NCBI GenBank assembly: GCA_031291295.1
Contig: JARLJI010000113.1
Location: 17,328-81,327, forward strand
Source: Rhodoferax sp.
GTDB taxonomy: Bacteria; Pseudomonadota; Gammaproteobacteria; Burkholderiales; Burkholderiaceae_C
Direction of reading: 5' to 3'
Length of the DNA: 64,000 nucleotides
The notes below the pieces were generated by a model. That model saw nothing but the letters and a program-made list of their open reading frames with translations. It was not told the origin of the DNA and ran no database searches. Of the stretch, positions 1 through 8,612 are shown piece after piece (position 1 is the first letter of the stretch; each line of letters opens with the position of its first letter). The position numbers and the translations under genes are program-made.

Positions 1-824
1 ATGGCGAACATCTGGTACGCGGTGGATGCGAGCGGCGTGGGAAAGGCGCTGGCGCGCGCGGTGTCCAGCACGAGGCCCAGGTCCTTGACGAAGATGTCGA
101 GCGCGGTCTGCGCGCCCGGCTCAGGCGAAATCATCCGCGGCACGCGGTCGCTGAAGGCCCAGGAGCTGGCCGCGCCGCTCTGGAGTGCTTGGTACAGCAG
201 CTGCGGGTCCACCCCTTCGCGCAGGCCCAGCGCCATCGCCTCCGCGGCGGCGGCAATCTGCACGCCGACCAGCAGCTGGTTGATCACCTTGGCCTTGGAG
301 CCCAGGCCATGCGCAGTGCCGAAGCGGAACCCGCGCGTGGAGATCGCGGCCAGCACGTCTTCGCAGGCGGCGTAGGCGGGCTCGGGACCGGAGGTCAGCA
401 GCGTCAGCGTGCCTTGCGCCGCACCGGTGACGCCGCCAGTGACCGGCGCGTCCAGCAGCAGCAGGCCGAGCGCGGCGAGCCGCTCGCCAAGTTTCTCGAC
501 GAAGGCCGGGGGCGTGGTCGCCGAGAGGATCACCACGCTGCCCGGCCGCAACTGCGCGGCGACGCCGCCGGGTCCGAACAGGACCGCTTCGGTTTGCCCA
601 GCGTTGACGACCAGGACGATCACGGCGCCGCACCTCTCGCCCAGATCTGCCGGCGTGGCACAAGCCTGGCCGCCTTCACGCACCAGGGCTGCACGCGCAT
701 CCGGCCGCAAATCGCAGCCATGGACCTTGAAGCCTTTGCGTAACAGGTTGCGTGCGACGCCCTGCCCCATGGCGCCCAGGCCGATCAGGCCGACGCAGCG
801 CGAGGCAGGCGCCGCCGTCGTCAC
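1..824 (-). CDS. Beta-hydroxyacid dehydrogenase family protein (3-hydroxyisobutyrate/threonate dehydrogenase-like), partial
   Basis: NAD(P)-dependent beta-hydroxyacid dehydrogenase, probably oxidising a 3-hydroxy acid; it runs off the left edge, so the C-terminus is missing. The translation shows the Rossmann motif GLIGLGAMGQGVARNL near residue 15, the substrate-loop motif DAPVTGGVTGAAQGTLT near residue 125, and the catalytic motif GSKAKVINQLL, whose Lys is the family's active-site residue. I chose the GTG at 822-824 because it overlaps the TGA of the upstream ligase by 4 bp and keeps the whole Rossmann motif. It is the last gene visible in the unit that starts at 7541. The in-family substrate (3-hydroxyisobutyrate, threonate, tartronate semialdehyde) cannot be decided. 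Confidence 0.88.
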   Translation of the reverse strand, partial: MTTAAPASRCVGLIGLGAMGQGVARNLLRKGFKVHGCDLRPDARAALVREGGQACATPADLGERCGAVIVLVVNAGQTEAVLFGPGGVAAQLRPGSVVILSATTPPAFVEKLGERLAALGLLLLDAPVTGGVTGAAQGTLTLLTSGPEPAYAACEDVLAAISTRGFRFGTAHGLGSKAKVINQLLVGVQIAAAAEAMALGLREGVDPQLLYQALQSGAASSWAFSDRVPRMISPEPGAQTALDIFVKDLGLVLDTARASAFPTPLASTAYQMFA

Positions 825-2386
825 TGCGTCACCTCTCCGCGCTCGAGCAACTGCTCACGAATGTCCTTCTTGGTGATCTTGCCGTAGCCCGACTTCGGCA
901 GCGCATCCCAGAAGAACACATGGTGCGGCCAGCGGTAGCGGGCGCAGCGTCCCTCCAGGTGCGCCAGCAACGCATCGCAGTCCACCGCCTGGCCTTCGCG
1001 CCGCACCACCACTGCGACACCAACCTCGCCCCATTTGCGATCGGGCACGCCCAGCACCGCCACTTCGGCCACGCCGGGATGCGTCAGCAGCACTTCCTCC
1101 ACCTCGCGCGGATAGACGTTGGACCCGCCCGAGATGTACATATCCGATTCGCGCCCGGTGATGAATAGCAGGCCGCGCTCGTCCAAGCGGCCCAGGTCGC
1201 CGGTATGGAACCAGCCGCCGCGCAGCGCCTTGGCGGTGGTATCCGGGTTGTCGTGGTAGCCGGAGAACACGGCCGGGCCGCGGCAGCAGATCTCGCCGAC
1301 TTCGCCGACGGGCAAGGGCTTCAGGTCGGCGTCGAAGATCGCCACTTCCATGCCGGTGCGCGAGCGCCCGCACGAGCCGATGTTGGCGTTGGGATCCGCG
1401 TCGTCGGCCGAATGCATGTCGGGCCGCAACACGGTGATGCAGCCCGTCACCTCTCCCAACCCGAAGTACTGCACCAAGACGTTGCCAAGCTTTTGCAGCG
1501 CCAGCTTCTGGTCGGCGCGGTACATGGGCGCGCCCGCGTAGATCATGTAACGCAGGCTGCTGTGGTCATGGCGGTCCACGGCCGGATGCTCCACCAGGAT
1601 CTTGACGATGGTGGGCACGGTGAAGAGATTGCTCACGCGATGCCGCTCCACCGCCTGCCAGAAAGCGGCGGCGTCAAGCCTCTCCCCGGGCAGCAGGACC
1701 GTGGCCGCGCCGCGTGCGACGTTTAGCAGCGCATGGATGCCGGCGCCGTGCGACAGCGGCGCAACCGCGATCGAGCAGTCGCGCTCGGTGGTGCCGGGAA
1801 TCAAGTCGGCCAAGTGGTTGGTCACCACGAAGCTCATCTGGCCATGCGTGAGCACACCGGCTTTGGGCCGGCCAGTGGTACCGGAGGTGTAGAAGAACCA
1901 CAGCGGGTCGTCGTATTCCACCGTTTCATGTTCGGCGCTCTCGCCGTGATGGCGCTGCACCAGCTCTTCATAGCTGTGCTCGCCCTCCCGCGGCGCGCCG
2001 ATCGCCACTACATGGCGCAGCGCCGGCGAGGCCGCGCGTACCGCGTCCGTGTGCGCCGAGAACGCGTCTTCGACGATCATCGCGCTGGCGCCGCTGGAAG
2101 CGCCGAGGTACGCCACTTCCGGCGGCGTCAGGCGGAAGTTGGTCGGCACCCAGACGCAGCCCAGGCGGAAGGCGATCCAGCAGCTCTCGAACATCTGGAC
2201 GTTGTTGCGCGACTGCACCAGGATGCGCTCGCCCTTGCACAGGCCGAGGGCTCGCAGCGCCGCCGTCATCGCGGCCACCCGCTGCTCCATCTCGCCCCAG
2301 GTCCAGGTCTTGCCGCCCTCCTGAATCAGCGCCGGGCGATCCGGAAACAGCCTGGCCGTCTGCGTGAGTAGCCGGCCCAGGTTCAT
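821..2386 (-). CDS. AMP-dependent acyl-CoA synthetase/ligase
   Basis: ANL-superfamily ligase that would activate a carboxylic acid to its CoA thioester through an acyl-adenylate. Visible are the P-loop-like motif YTSGTTGRPKAG near residue 170, the A5 region YFGLGEVTG, the A8-type hinge GWFHTGDLGRLDERG and the C-terminal A10 lysine in PKSGYGKITKK. Length (521 aa) is normal. The start ATG 2384-2386 gives a typical N-terminus (MNLGRLLTQTARLFPDRPAL); an in-frame GTG at 2402-2404 that overlaps the thiolase stop by 4 bp is the alternative and would fit the coupled style of this operon. A paralogous ligase lies at 4826. Substrate unknown; the thiolase and dehydrogenase neighbours suggest a beta-oxidation-like route. 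Confidence 0.93.
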   Translation of the reverse strand: MNLGRLLTQTARLFPDRPALIQEGGKTWTWGEMEQRVAAMTAALRALGLCKGERILVQSRNNVQMFESCWIAFRLGCVWVPTNFRLTPPEVAYLGASSGASAMIVEDAFSAHTDAVRAASPALRHVVAIGAPREGEHSYEELVQRHHGESAEHETVEYDDPLWFFYTSGTTGRPKAGVLTHGQMSFVVTNHLADLIPGTTERDCSIAVAPLSHGAGIHALLNVARGAATVLLPGERLDAAAFWQAVERHRVSNLFTVPTIVKILVEHPAVDRHDHSSLRYMIYAGAPMYRADQKLALQKLGNVLVQYFGLGEVTGCITVLRPDMHSADDADPNANIGSCGRSRTGMEVAIFDADLKPLPVGEVGEICCRGPAVFSGYHDNPDTTAKALRGGWFHTGDLGRLDERGLLFITGRESDMYISGGSNVYPREVEEVLLTHPGVAEVAVLGVPDRKWGEVGVAVVVRREGQAVDCDALLAHLEGRCARYRWPHHVFFWDALPKSGYGKITKKDIREQLLERGEVTQ

Positions 2387-2400
2387 GGCCTGCGCTGCGT

Positions 2401-3567
2401 TCACGCTGCCTCCAACACGCTCAGGTAACTGGCGACGGCGGAGCCGCCCATATTGAACACGGCGCCGAGACGGGCGTCGTTCACCTGCATGCCGCCGGCC
2501 GTGCCGGACAGCTGCATCGCCGCCATCACGTGCTGCGACACGCCGGTGGCGCCGATCGGATGACCCTTGGACTTCAGGCCGCCCGAGGGATTCACCGGCA
2601 GCTTGCCGTCCTTGCGCGTGACGCCGTCCAGGATCACGCGCGCGCCCTGCCCGTGCGGCGCCAGCCCCATCGCTTCGTACTCCAGCAGCTCGGCGATGGT
2701 GAAGCAGTCGTGCGTCTCTACGAACGACAAGTCGCCCAGGCCAGCGCCGGCCGCGGCCAGCCCGCGGTGCCACGCCAGCGCCGCGCCCTCGAAGCGGGTC
2801 GGATCGCGCCGCGACATCGGCAGGAAGTCATTGACCTGGGTGCGCGAGCGCCAGCGGATCGGCGCCACCTTGGCGCCGGCCAGCGGCTCGGTCGACAACA
2901 CCATCGCCGCGGCGCCGTCGGACACCAGCGAGCAATCCGAGCGCTTGAGCGGCCCCGACACGAACGGGTTCTTGTCTGACGGGTTGCGGCAGAAGTCGAA
3001 GCCCAGGTCGCGCCGCATGTGCGCGTAGGGGTTGTGCATGCCGTTGCTGTGGTTCTTGGCCGCGATCGCCGCCAGCGCATCCGACTGGTCGCCGAAGCGC
3101 TCGAAGTAGTTGGTCGCAATGCCGCCGAAGATGCCGGCAAAACCGGCCGGGTCGGAACCCTCCTCCTTGACGTACGAGCACTTGATTAGTGTCGCGGCCA
3201 CCTCCGGCGTGGTCAGGCCGTTCATCTTCTCCATGCCGATCACCAGGGTCCGTTTCATGCGGCCGGCCCCCATGGCGTCCAGCGCAGCCCAGATAGCCGC
3301 CGACCCCGTGGCGCAGGCGTTTTCCATGCGCACCGCGGGTGTGTGGCGGAACTCGGGTATCGCGACCGCGGGCAGTGAGGCGGTGAAGTCCTGGCCCACG
3401 AAGCCGGCGTTGAAGTGCCCCAGGAAGATGCCGTCGATGTCTTTGGGCTCCAGACCCGCACTGTCCAGGGCGGGCTGCACCGCATCGCGGATCAGTTGCT
3501 CCAAGTCGAGCTTGTCGAACTTGCCGAAGACCGTGTGGCCCCAGCCGATGATGTGTGCATTCGTCAT
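2401..3567 (-). CDS. Thiolase family protein (acetyl-CoA acetyltransferase / SCP-x-type)
   Basis: 388-aa thiolase, expected to cleave a 3-oxoacyl-CoA with CoA in a degradative direction. The nucleophilic Cys sits in ENACATGSAA (Cys about 85), the HDCFT motif and the C-terminal motif NPSGGLKSKGHPIGATG carry the catalytic His residues. Overall sequence is of the SCP-x/lipid-transfer-associated thiolase type rather than the FadA type, since the second catalytic Cys region is replaced by a short MGG-containing tail (VFNMGGSAVASYL). This class is common in degradation of branched or cyclic substrates such as steroids and terpenoids. The start has a good Shine-Dalgarno GAGGT. The gene lies between an MFS exporter and an acyl-CoA ligase in the unit from 7541. 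Confidence 0.92.
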   Translation of the reverse strand: MTNAHIIGWGHTVFGKFDKLDLEQLIRDAVQPALDSAGLEPKDIDGIFLGHFNAGFVGQDFTASLPAVAIPEFRHTPAVRMENACATGSAAIWAALDAMGAGRMKRTLVIGMEKMNGLTTPEVAATLIKCSYVKEEGSDPAGFAGIFGGIATNYFERFGDQSDALAAIAAKNHSNGMHNPYAHMRRDLGFDFCRNPSDKNPFVSGPLKRSDCSLVSDGAAAMVLSTEPLAGAKVAPIRWRSRTQVNDFLPMSRRDPTRFEGAALAWHRGLAAAGAGLGDLSFVETHDCFTIAELLEYEAMGLAPHGQGARVILDGVTRKDGKLPVNPSGGLKSKGHPIGATGVSQHVMAAMQLSGTAGGMQVNDARLGAVFNMGGSAVASYLSVLEAA

Positions 3568-3596
3568 GGTTTACCTCGTTGGGTGGAAGGAAAAAA

Positions 3597-4793
3597 TCAG
3601 GCGGTCGCCACTCGCGGCCCGTGGCGCTGAACTAGCGTCAGCGCGACCAGTCCGGTGGCGGCAACCAGTGTGCCGGTGGTCAGCGACAGCACCGCAGCGC
3701 TGCCGCTCTTGAACATCACGCCCATCCAGGTGCCGCACAGGAAAGCGGCCGCCGCGAAGATGAAGCCGCCCAGCGCCGAAGCCGCGCCCGCCTGCAGCGG
3801 AAACGGGGTAGCCATGCCGACATGGCCGCAAGGCTGGTGGATGCCGTAGGCCAGCAGGTTCAGCCACAGGGCCGCCGTCAGCGTGAACTGCGTGTGCGCG
3901 CCAGCCAGCTGCGGGACGATGAACAGAGCCGCCGCCAGCAGCGACAGTAGGCCGGCGCGCCGCACCGAGGCCGTGATGCCTTGGCTCGCGATCCAGCGCC
4001 GGCACAGAAAGGTGCCGGCCAGGTAGGCCACTGACGCGCCGCCGATGACCAGCCCGAAGGCCACGCGCGAAACCCCGAAGGTCTCGATGAACAGGTAGGC
4101 CGAACTCGAGAAGAAGCCGAAATTGGCGGCATAGCCGCAGGAGTTGAGCAGGGTCCACGAGCAGAACGCCGGGTCGCGGGCGATGCGGCCGTAGCCGGCG
4201 AACAGCGGGCGCAGGCGCATCGCATGCGGTTGCAGGGCGCGGGCGGTTTCGGGCACGCGCAGCAGCACCAGGGCCACGCCGCCCAGGCCGAACAGCGCCA
4301 TCGCCAGCAGTGTCGAGCGCCAGCCCAGCGCTTCCGTCAGCAGGGCGCCGGCCACCGGCACCAGCATGGTCATCGTGGCCAGCGTCGACATGGCGATCGT
4401 CATCACGTGCGTGCCGCGCTGCTGCTCGTACAGGTCGCGCACTATGGCGCGGCCGCACACCATTGAGGCCGCAATGCCCAGGCCCTGGACGAAGCGGGCC
4501 GCGATCAGCACCTCGATCGTCGGCGCCAGCGCGCCGATCAACGCGCCTCCGGCGTAGAGCGCAAAGCCGGCAAGCAGCACCGGTCGGCGCCCGAAGCGGT
4601 CCGACGCCGGGCCCCACAGCAGTTGGCTCAGGCCGAAGCTGAACACCAGGACCGCGAGCGTGAGCTGCACCACGCTGACCGGCGCATGGTACTCGTTTCG
4701 GATGGCCGGCAGCGCCGTCAGGTACAAGTCGGTCCCCAGCGGCTGCACGGCTGTCGCCAGCGTCACGACGAGAACGACCAGCGCCGGGCCCAT
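3597..4793 (-). CDS. MFS transporter, Bcr/CflA-like drug-resistance type
   Basis: Inner-membrane major facilitator of 398 aa with about 12 hydrophobic segments. The conserved loop 2-3 motif appears as GPASDRFGRRPVLL near residue 75, and TM1 carries the Bcr/CflA-like LGTDLYLTALPAI. It probably exports a toxic substrate or intermediate, or takes part in uptake; direction is not readable. The ATG at 4791-4793 was chosen because it begins just before TM1 (GPALVVLVVTLA). It lies 32 bp downstream of the second acyl-CoA ligase and 29 bp upstream of the thiolase start, on the same strand, so it belongs to the catabolic unit. Confidence 0.9.
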   Translation of the reverse strand: MGPALVVLVVTLATAVQPLGTDLYLTALPAIRNEYHAPVSVVQLTLAVLVFSFGLSQLLWGPASDRFGRRPVLLAGFALYAGGALIGALAPTIEVLIAARFVQGLGIAASMVCGRAIVRDLYEQQRGTHVMTIAMSTLATMTMLVPVAGALLTEALGWRSTLLAMALFGLGGVALVLLRVPETARALQPHAMRLRPLFAGYGRIARDPAFCSWTLLNSCGYAANFGFFSSSAYLFIETFGVSRVAFGLVIGGASVAYLAGTFLCRRWIASQGITASVRRAGLLSLLAAALFIVPQLAGAHTQFTLTAALWLNLLAYGIHQPCGHVGMATPFPLQAGAASALGGFIFAAAAFLCGTWMGVMFKSGSAAVLSLTTGTLVAATGLVALTLVQRHGPRVATA

Positions 4794-4825
4794 GGCCGGC
4801 GGTGTGCGCGAAGCGGCGGCCGCGG

Positions 4826-6349
4826 TCAGCGGGTTTCCCCAGGGCCGCCATCGAGTTGCTCGCGCAGCGCCCGCTTGAGCACCTTGCCGTAGCTGTTCTT
4901 GGGCAGTGCGTCGATGAACAGGTAGCGCTTGGGTCGCTTGAAGCGCGCGATGCGGTCCAGGCAGTTCGCGTCGAGCTCCGCCACGGACACCTGCACGCCC
5001 GGCGTGCGGACGATGAAGGCGATCACCGCCTCGCCCCATTCCGCGTCGGGCTGGCCGACCACGCTCGCCTCGCTGACGCCGGGGTGCGTGAGCAGCGCCT
5101 CCTCGACCTCGCGCGGATAGATGTTGGAGCCGCCGCTGATCACCACGTCCTTGCTGCGATCGCGCAGCGTGAGATAGCCGCGCGCGTCGAACGCGCCCAT
5201 GTCGCCGGTGTAGAGCCAGTCGCCGCGCAGCACCTCGTCGGTGCCGGCGGCGTTGCGCCAGTAGCCGGACATCACCACGTCGCCGCGGCAGACGATCTCG
5301 CCGGTCTCTCCCGGCGGCAGCGAGCGGCCGTCGGGCCCGACCACGCGCACCTCGACGCCGGTGCGCGGCAGGCCGACCGAGCCGAGGATCGCATCGTCGC
5401 CCGCCGCATGATCCTCGCGGCGCAGCCAGGTGATGGTCATCGGCGACTCGCCCTGGCCGTAGATTTGGGCAAAGACGTTGCCGAACACGGCCAGCGACTT
5501 CTTCATTTCTTCCACGTACATCGGCCCGCCACCGTAGACGATAGTGCGCAGGCCGGATGGCTTGCGGCCCGCGGCCTGCGCGGCCCGGCGCAGGCGCTGC
5601 ACCATGGTCGGCGCGAGAAAAGAGCCGCAGCCGGGATGCAGGTCGCACAGATCCAGAAACTCGTCGGGCTCGAAACCCTGCGAGGCCGGCACCACCTGGC
5701 GCGCGCCGCGCGCCACGTAGGCCGGGATGTACAGGCCCGAGCCGTGCGACATCGGCGCCGCATGGATCTGGCTGCAATCCTCATTTACGGCCTCGACGTC
5801 GGCCAGGTGCGCCAGCGTCATCGCCATCAGGTTGCGGTGCGACAGCATCGCGCCTTTGCTGCGGCCCGTGGTGCCGCTGGTATAAAACAGCCAGGCCAGC
5901 GCCTGCGAATCAGTCACCGGCAGCTCGGCCGGTTCGGCGCTGAACAGGGCCTGGTAGCCGGACGAGCCGATGACGACGATGCGCTCGCGCCATGGCGCGG
6001 GGAGTGCCTCCCGCAAACCATCCGCCAGTCCGGACGAAGCGAACACCCATGCTGCATCGGCGTCCTCGACGATCTGCGCCATCTCGCGCGCGTGCAGCTT
6101 GTAGTTGACCGGGACTACCGCCGCTTGCGCGGCCCAGGCGCCGAACATCAGCTCCAGGTACTCGGGGCAGTTGTCGGTGGCGATCGCGACCCGCACCGCC
6201 GCGCCGCCGCGCTCGCGCAGGGCGACCGCCAGCGACAGCGCGCGGTCACGCAATCCGGCCCAGCTGTGGACCAGTTCGCCGCCGAGATAGACGGCGCCGG
6301 CGTTCGGCCAGCGCCGCGCGGTGCGTTCGAGCAGGCTGAAGACGTTCAT
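4826..6349 (-). CDS. AMP-dependent acyl-CoA synthetase/ligase (second copy)
   Basis: 507-aa ANL ligase with FYTSGTTGRSKGAMLSHRN near residue 165, YGQGESPMT, GDWLYTGDMGAFDARG and the C-terminal LPKNSYGKVLKR with the adenylation lysine. It is divergent from the ligase at 821 in sequence although the same class, which suggests two CoA-activation steps on different acids or a broader substrate range. The start ATG 6347-6349 opens with MNVFSLLERTARRWPNAGAV, a typical ligase N-terminus, and lies 13 bp after the hydrolase stop, so the two are likely co-translated. Confidence 0.93.
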   Translation of the reverse strand: MNVFSLLERTARRWPNAGAVYLGGELVHSWAGLRDRALSLAVALRERGGAAVRVAIATDNCPEYLELMFGAWAAQAAVVPVNYKLHAREMAQIVEDADAAWVFASSGLADGLREALPAPWRERIVVIGSSGYQALFSAEPAELPVTDSQALAWLFYTSGTTGRSKGAMLSHRNLMAMTLAHLADVEAVNEDCSQIHAAPMSHGSGLYIPAYVARGARQVVPASQGFEPDEFLDLCDLHPGCGSFLAPTMVQRLRRAAQAAGRKPSGLRTIVYGGGPMYVEEMKKSLAVFGNVFAQIYGQGESPMTITWLRREDHAAGDDAILGSVGLPRTGVEVRVVGPDGRSLPPGETGEIVCRGDVVMSGYWRNAAGTDEVLRGDWLYTGDMGAFDARGYLTLRDRSKDVVISGGSNIYPREVEEALLTHPGVSEASVVGQPDAEWGEAVIAFIVRTPGVQVSVAELDANCLDRIARFKRPKRYLFIDALPKNSYGKVLKRALREQLDGGPGETR

Positions 6350-6362
6350 GGCGGCGGCGCCC

Positions 6363-7541
6363 TCAGCGCTCGAGCAGGCCGCGCTCAGTCAGCCAGCCGC
6401 GGATCAGGGCGGTCGCCTCGGCCAGCAGCTCGGGCTGGCCGGCGTAGTAGTGGGTGGCGCCCTTGATCACGCGAAAGGTCTTGTCAGGCGAAGCAGCGGC
6501 CTCGTATAGCATGGTCGGGTGCGTCTGCGGCGCGGCGTCGTCGGCGCTGTTCTCGATCACCAGCAGCGGCGCCCGGATGCGCCTGGCGCCCTCCAGCCCG
6601 TTACCGCAGGAGTCATCGAGCGACCACTGCGACAGCCAGGATCTCAGCGTGCTGAAGCGCGCCAGCCCGACCGGGCCGTTGTTGACCGTCGCCGGATTGC
6701 CCATGTAGCACCAGTTCGGCCGGCGATCGTTGGGATCCAGCGTCGGGTCCCGGAAGCGCGGGTCGGCCAGCGTGCGGTGGACGACGAAGCCGCGCTCCAT
6801 CTCGCCCGTGTTGCGGCGCTTCAGCTCGGCCAGCATGCCCTTCACCCAGGCCGTGATGCGGCGCATGCGGGCCAGCTGCGCCGCGCGATAGCGGGCGATG
6901 TACTCGGCCGAATACGGTGGCTGGTTGGGATTGCGCGGGTCGTAGATGTCCAGCTCGACGTCGCGGTCGTCGGGGTTGAGCTCGTCGCGCACCGAAGGGT
7001 CGATGGTCTCGGCCAGCAGGTGGGCGCGCGACAGGTGGGCGGCCTGGTAGATCACGGCATCGGCGGGGATCAGGCCCGCGCCCTTGAGGTCGACCGGGTC
7101 GCCGGCGGGCGTGTGCGTGATGCGCGGGTCTTCCGCCTCGGCCTGGTAGCTCACGGCCAGCGAGCCACCGCCGCTCCAGCCGACCAGCACCACCTTCTTG
7201 TAGCCCCACACTTCCTTGGCGTGGCGGACGTAGGCCCCCAGGTCAAGCAGTACCTTCTCCATGATCAGCGCCGTATCGTTCTTGGCATAGCGGCTGGCGG
7301 CGCACAGCACGTGCGCGCCAGTGGCAGCCATGGTCCGCGGCACCGGCAGCAGCTGCAGCGTGGAGGCCGGATGCATGAAGATCATCAGCGTGTCAGAGGG
7401 CGTGCCTTCTGGCCGGAAGCGGATTCCTTCGAGGTTCACGGCCCCCTGGTTGCCGGAGAAGCCATAGGTTTCGGTGAAGGCCGCCTTCTCCTCGTACTGG
7501 AGATGGACCCACTCGGCCTGGACGGGAAGGGATTTGGTCAT
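6363..7541 (-). CDS. Alpha/beta hydrolase
   Basis: 392-aa alpha/beta-hydrolase fold protein. The nucleophile elbow is GWSGGG (Ser about 123), a likely acid is in VIENSADDAAP and the catalytic His in KGATHYYAG near the C-terminus. No signal peptide, so probably cytoplasmic. It could hydrolyse an ester, lactone or a ring-cleavage product; the family does not settle this. First gene of a six-gene unit reading to the left edge. The start ATG is only about 12 nt downstream of the first base of the -10 hexamer TAGAGT (7553-7548), so the transcript may be leaderless; no Shine-Dalgarno can be seen between promoter and start. Confidence 0.9.
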   Translation of the reverse strand: MTKSLPVQAEWVHLQYEEKAAFTETYGFSGNQGAVNLEGIRFRPEGTPSDTLMIFMHPASTLQLLPVPRTMAATGAHVLCAASRYAKNDTALIMEKVLLDLGAYVRHAKEVWGYKKVVLVGWSGGGSLAVSYQAEAEDPRITHTPAGDPVDLKGAGLIPADAVIYQAAHLSRAHLLAETIDPSVRDELNPDDRDVELDIYDPRNPNQPPYSAEYIARYRAAQLARMRRITAWVKGMLAELKRRNTGEMERGFVVHRTLADPRFRDPTLDPNDRRPNWCYMGNPATVNNGPVGLARFSTLRSWLSQWSLDDSCGNGLEGARRIRAPLLVIENSADDAAPQTHPTMLYEAAASPDKTFRVIKGATHYYAGQPELLAEATALIRGWLTERGLLER

Positions 7542-7547
7542 CGCAGC

Positions 7548-7593
7548 ACTCTAAGCGCGCCGGCGCTGCGGCACAGTCCCCCCCGGGCGGTAC
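7548..7593 (-). promoter_or_regulatory. Dyad-box promoter of the 7541 unit
   Basis: On the minus strand the dyad reads GTACCG-CCCGGG-GGGGAC (7593-7576), a degenerate left half and a perfect right half. After exactly 22 bp comes TAGAGT (7553-7548), a good -10. The predicted transcription start falls at the ATG of the hydrolase. Confidence 0.65.
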
Positions 7594-7605
7594 ACCCCAC
7601 CGCGC

Positions 7606-8604
7606 TCAGGGAATCAGCAGGACCGACCCGGTGCTGCGGCCCTGCTCCGCCTCAGCGTGCGCCAGGGCTGCGTCCCTGAGCGGGTAGGTGCGGCTGACCT
7701 CGACCTTCATCGCGCCACTGCGCACCAACTGGAACAGTTCGCCGCAGGCCTCGGCTCGCGTCTCGGGCGTGGCGGCATGGAAGCCGAACCCCGGCCGGTG
7801 CAGCGCCAGGCAGCCCTTCTGCGCCAGCAGCATCAGGTTGAACGGCGGCACGTTGCCCGAGGCGTTGCCGTAGTTCACCACCGCGGCGAAAGGCCTGACG
7901 CAGTCAAACGAGGGCAGGAAGGTGTCCTTGCCGACACCGTCGAACACTGCAGCGACCCCTTCGAGGGCGACCCGCTTAACCGCCGCGACGAAGTCATCCT
8001 GGCGATACAGGATGGTGTGGCGGCAGCCGTGCGCCTGCGCGAAAGCGGCCTTGGCCGGCGAGCCCACGGTGCCGATGACGGTGGCGCCCAGGTGCTGGCA
8101 CCACTGGGCGAGCAGGCTGCCGACGCCGCTGGCGGCGGCATGAATCAGGACCACGTCGCCCGGCTTTGGCCGGTAGCAGCGGTGGATGACGACCGAGGCC
8201 GTCAGCCCCTTGAGCATCATGGCTGCCGCCTGCTGGTCGGAGATGTCGGACGGCAGCTTCACCAGACAGGCGGCCGGCAGGTTGCGCTGCTCCGCGTAGG
8301 CCCCGGTGTCATGGAAGAACAAGCCGCCGGTACCGGCATAGGCGACCCGATCGCCCGGCCGGAACCCCTGGACTTCGGCGCCCACGCTTTCCACCACGCC
8401 GGCGGCCTCGTTGCCGAGGATGACCGGGAACTTCGGCCCATTACCCAGGTAGAAGCCGCCGTTGCGGACGTTGATGTCGGAGAAGTTCAAGCCGATGGCC
8501 GTGTGCCGGACTCTCACTTGCGCCGGCCCGGGCGGCGGCAGCTCGATCTCGATTGGCTCGAGGACTTCGGGTCCCCCGTTGCGGTGAATTGCGATGGCTT
8601 TCAT
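7606..8604 (-). CDS. Zinc-free quinone oxidoreductase (MDR family, QOR-like)
   Basis: 332-aa NADPH-dependent medium-chain reductase. It carries the GroES-like N-terminal domain (GNEAAGVVESVG near residue 67), the NADPH Rossmann motif IHAAASGVGSLLAQW near residue 150 and no structural or catalytic zinc ligands, as expected for QOR. It would reduce quinones or the C=C bond of an enone or enoyl intermediate. It starts 8 bp after the P450 stop and probably shares its promoter at 9845-9890. Two other MDR proteins of this class are encoded at 15899 and 54863. Confidence 0.92.
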   Translation of the reverse strand: MKAIAIHRNGGPEVLEPIEIELPPPGPAQVRVRHTAIGLNFSDINVRNGGFYLGNGPKFPVILGNEAAGVVESVGAEVQGFRPGDRVAYAGTGGLFFHDTGAYAEQRNLPAACLVKLPSDISDQQAAAMMLKGLTASVVIHRCYRPKPGDVVLIHAAASGVGSLLAQWCQHLGATVIGTVGSPAKAAFAQAHGCRHTILYRQDDFVAAVKRVALEGVAAVFDGVGKDTFLPSFDCVRPFAAVVNYGNASGNVPPFNLMLLAQKGCLALHRPGFGFHAATPETRAEACGELFQLVRSGAMKVEVSRTYPLRDAALAHAEAEQGRSTGSVLLIP

Positions 8605-8612
8605 GGAATAGT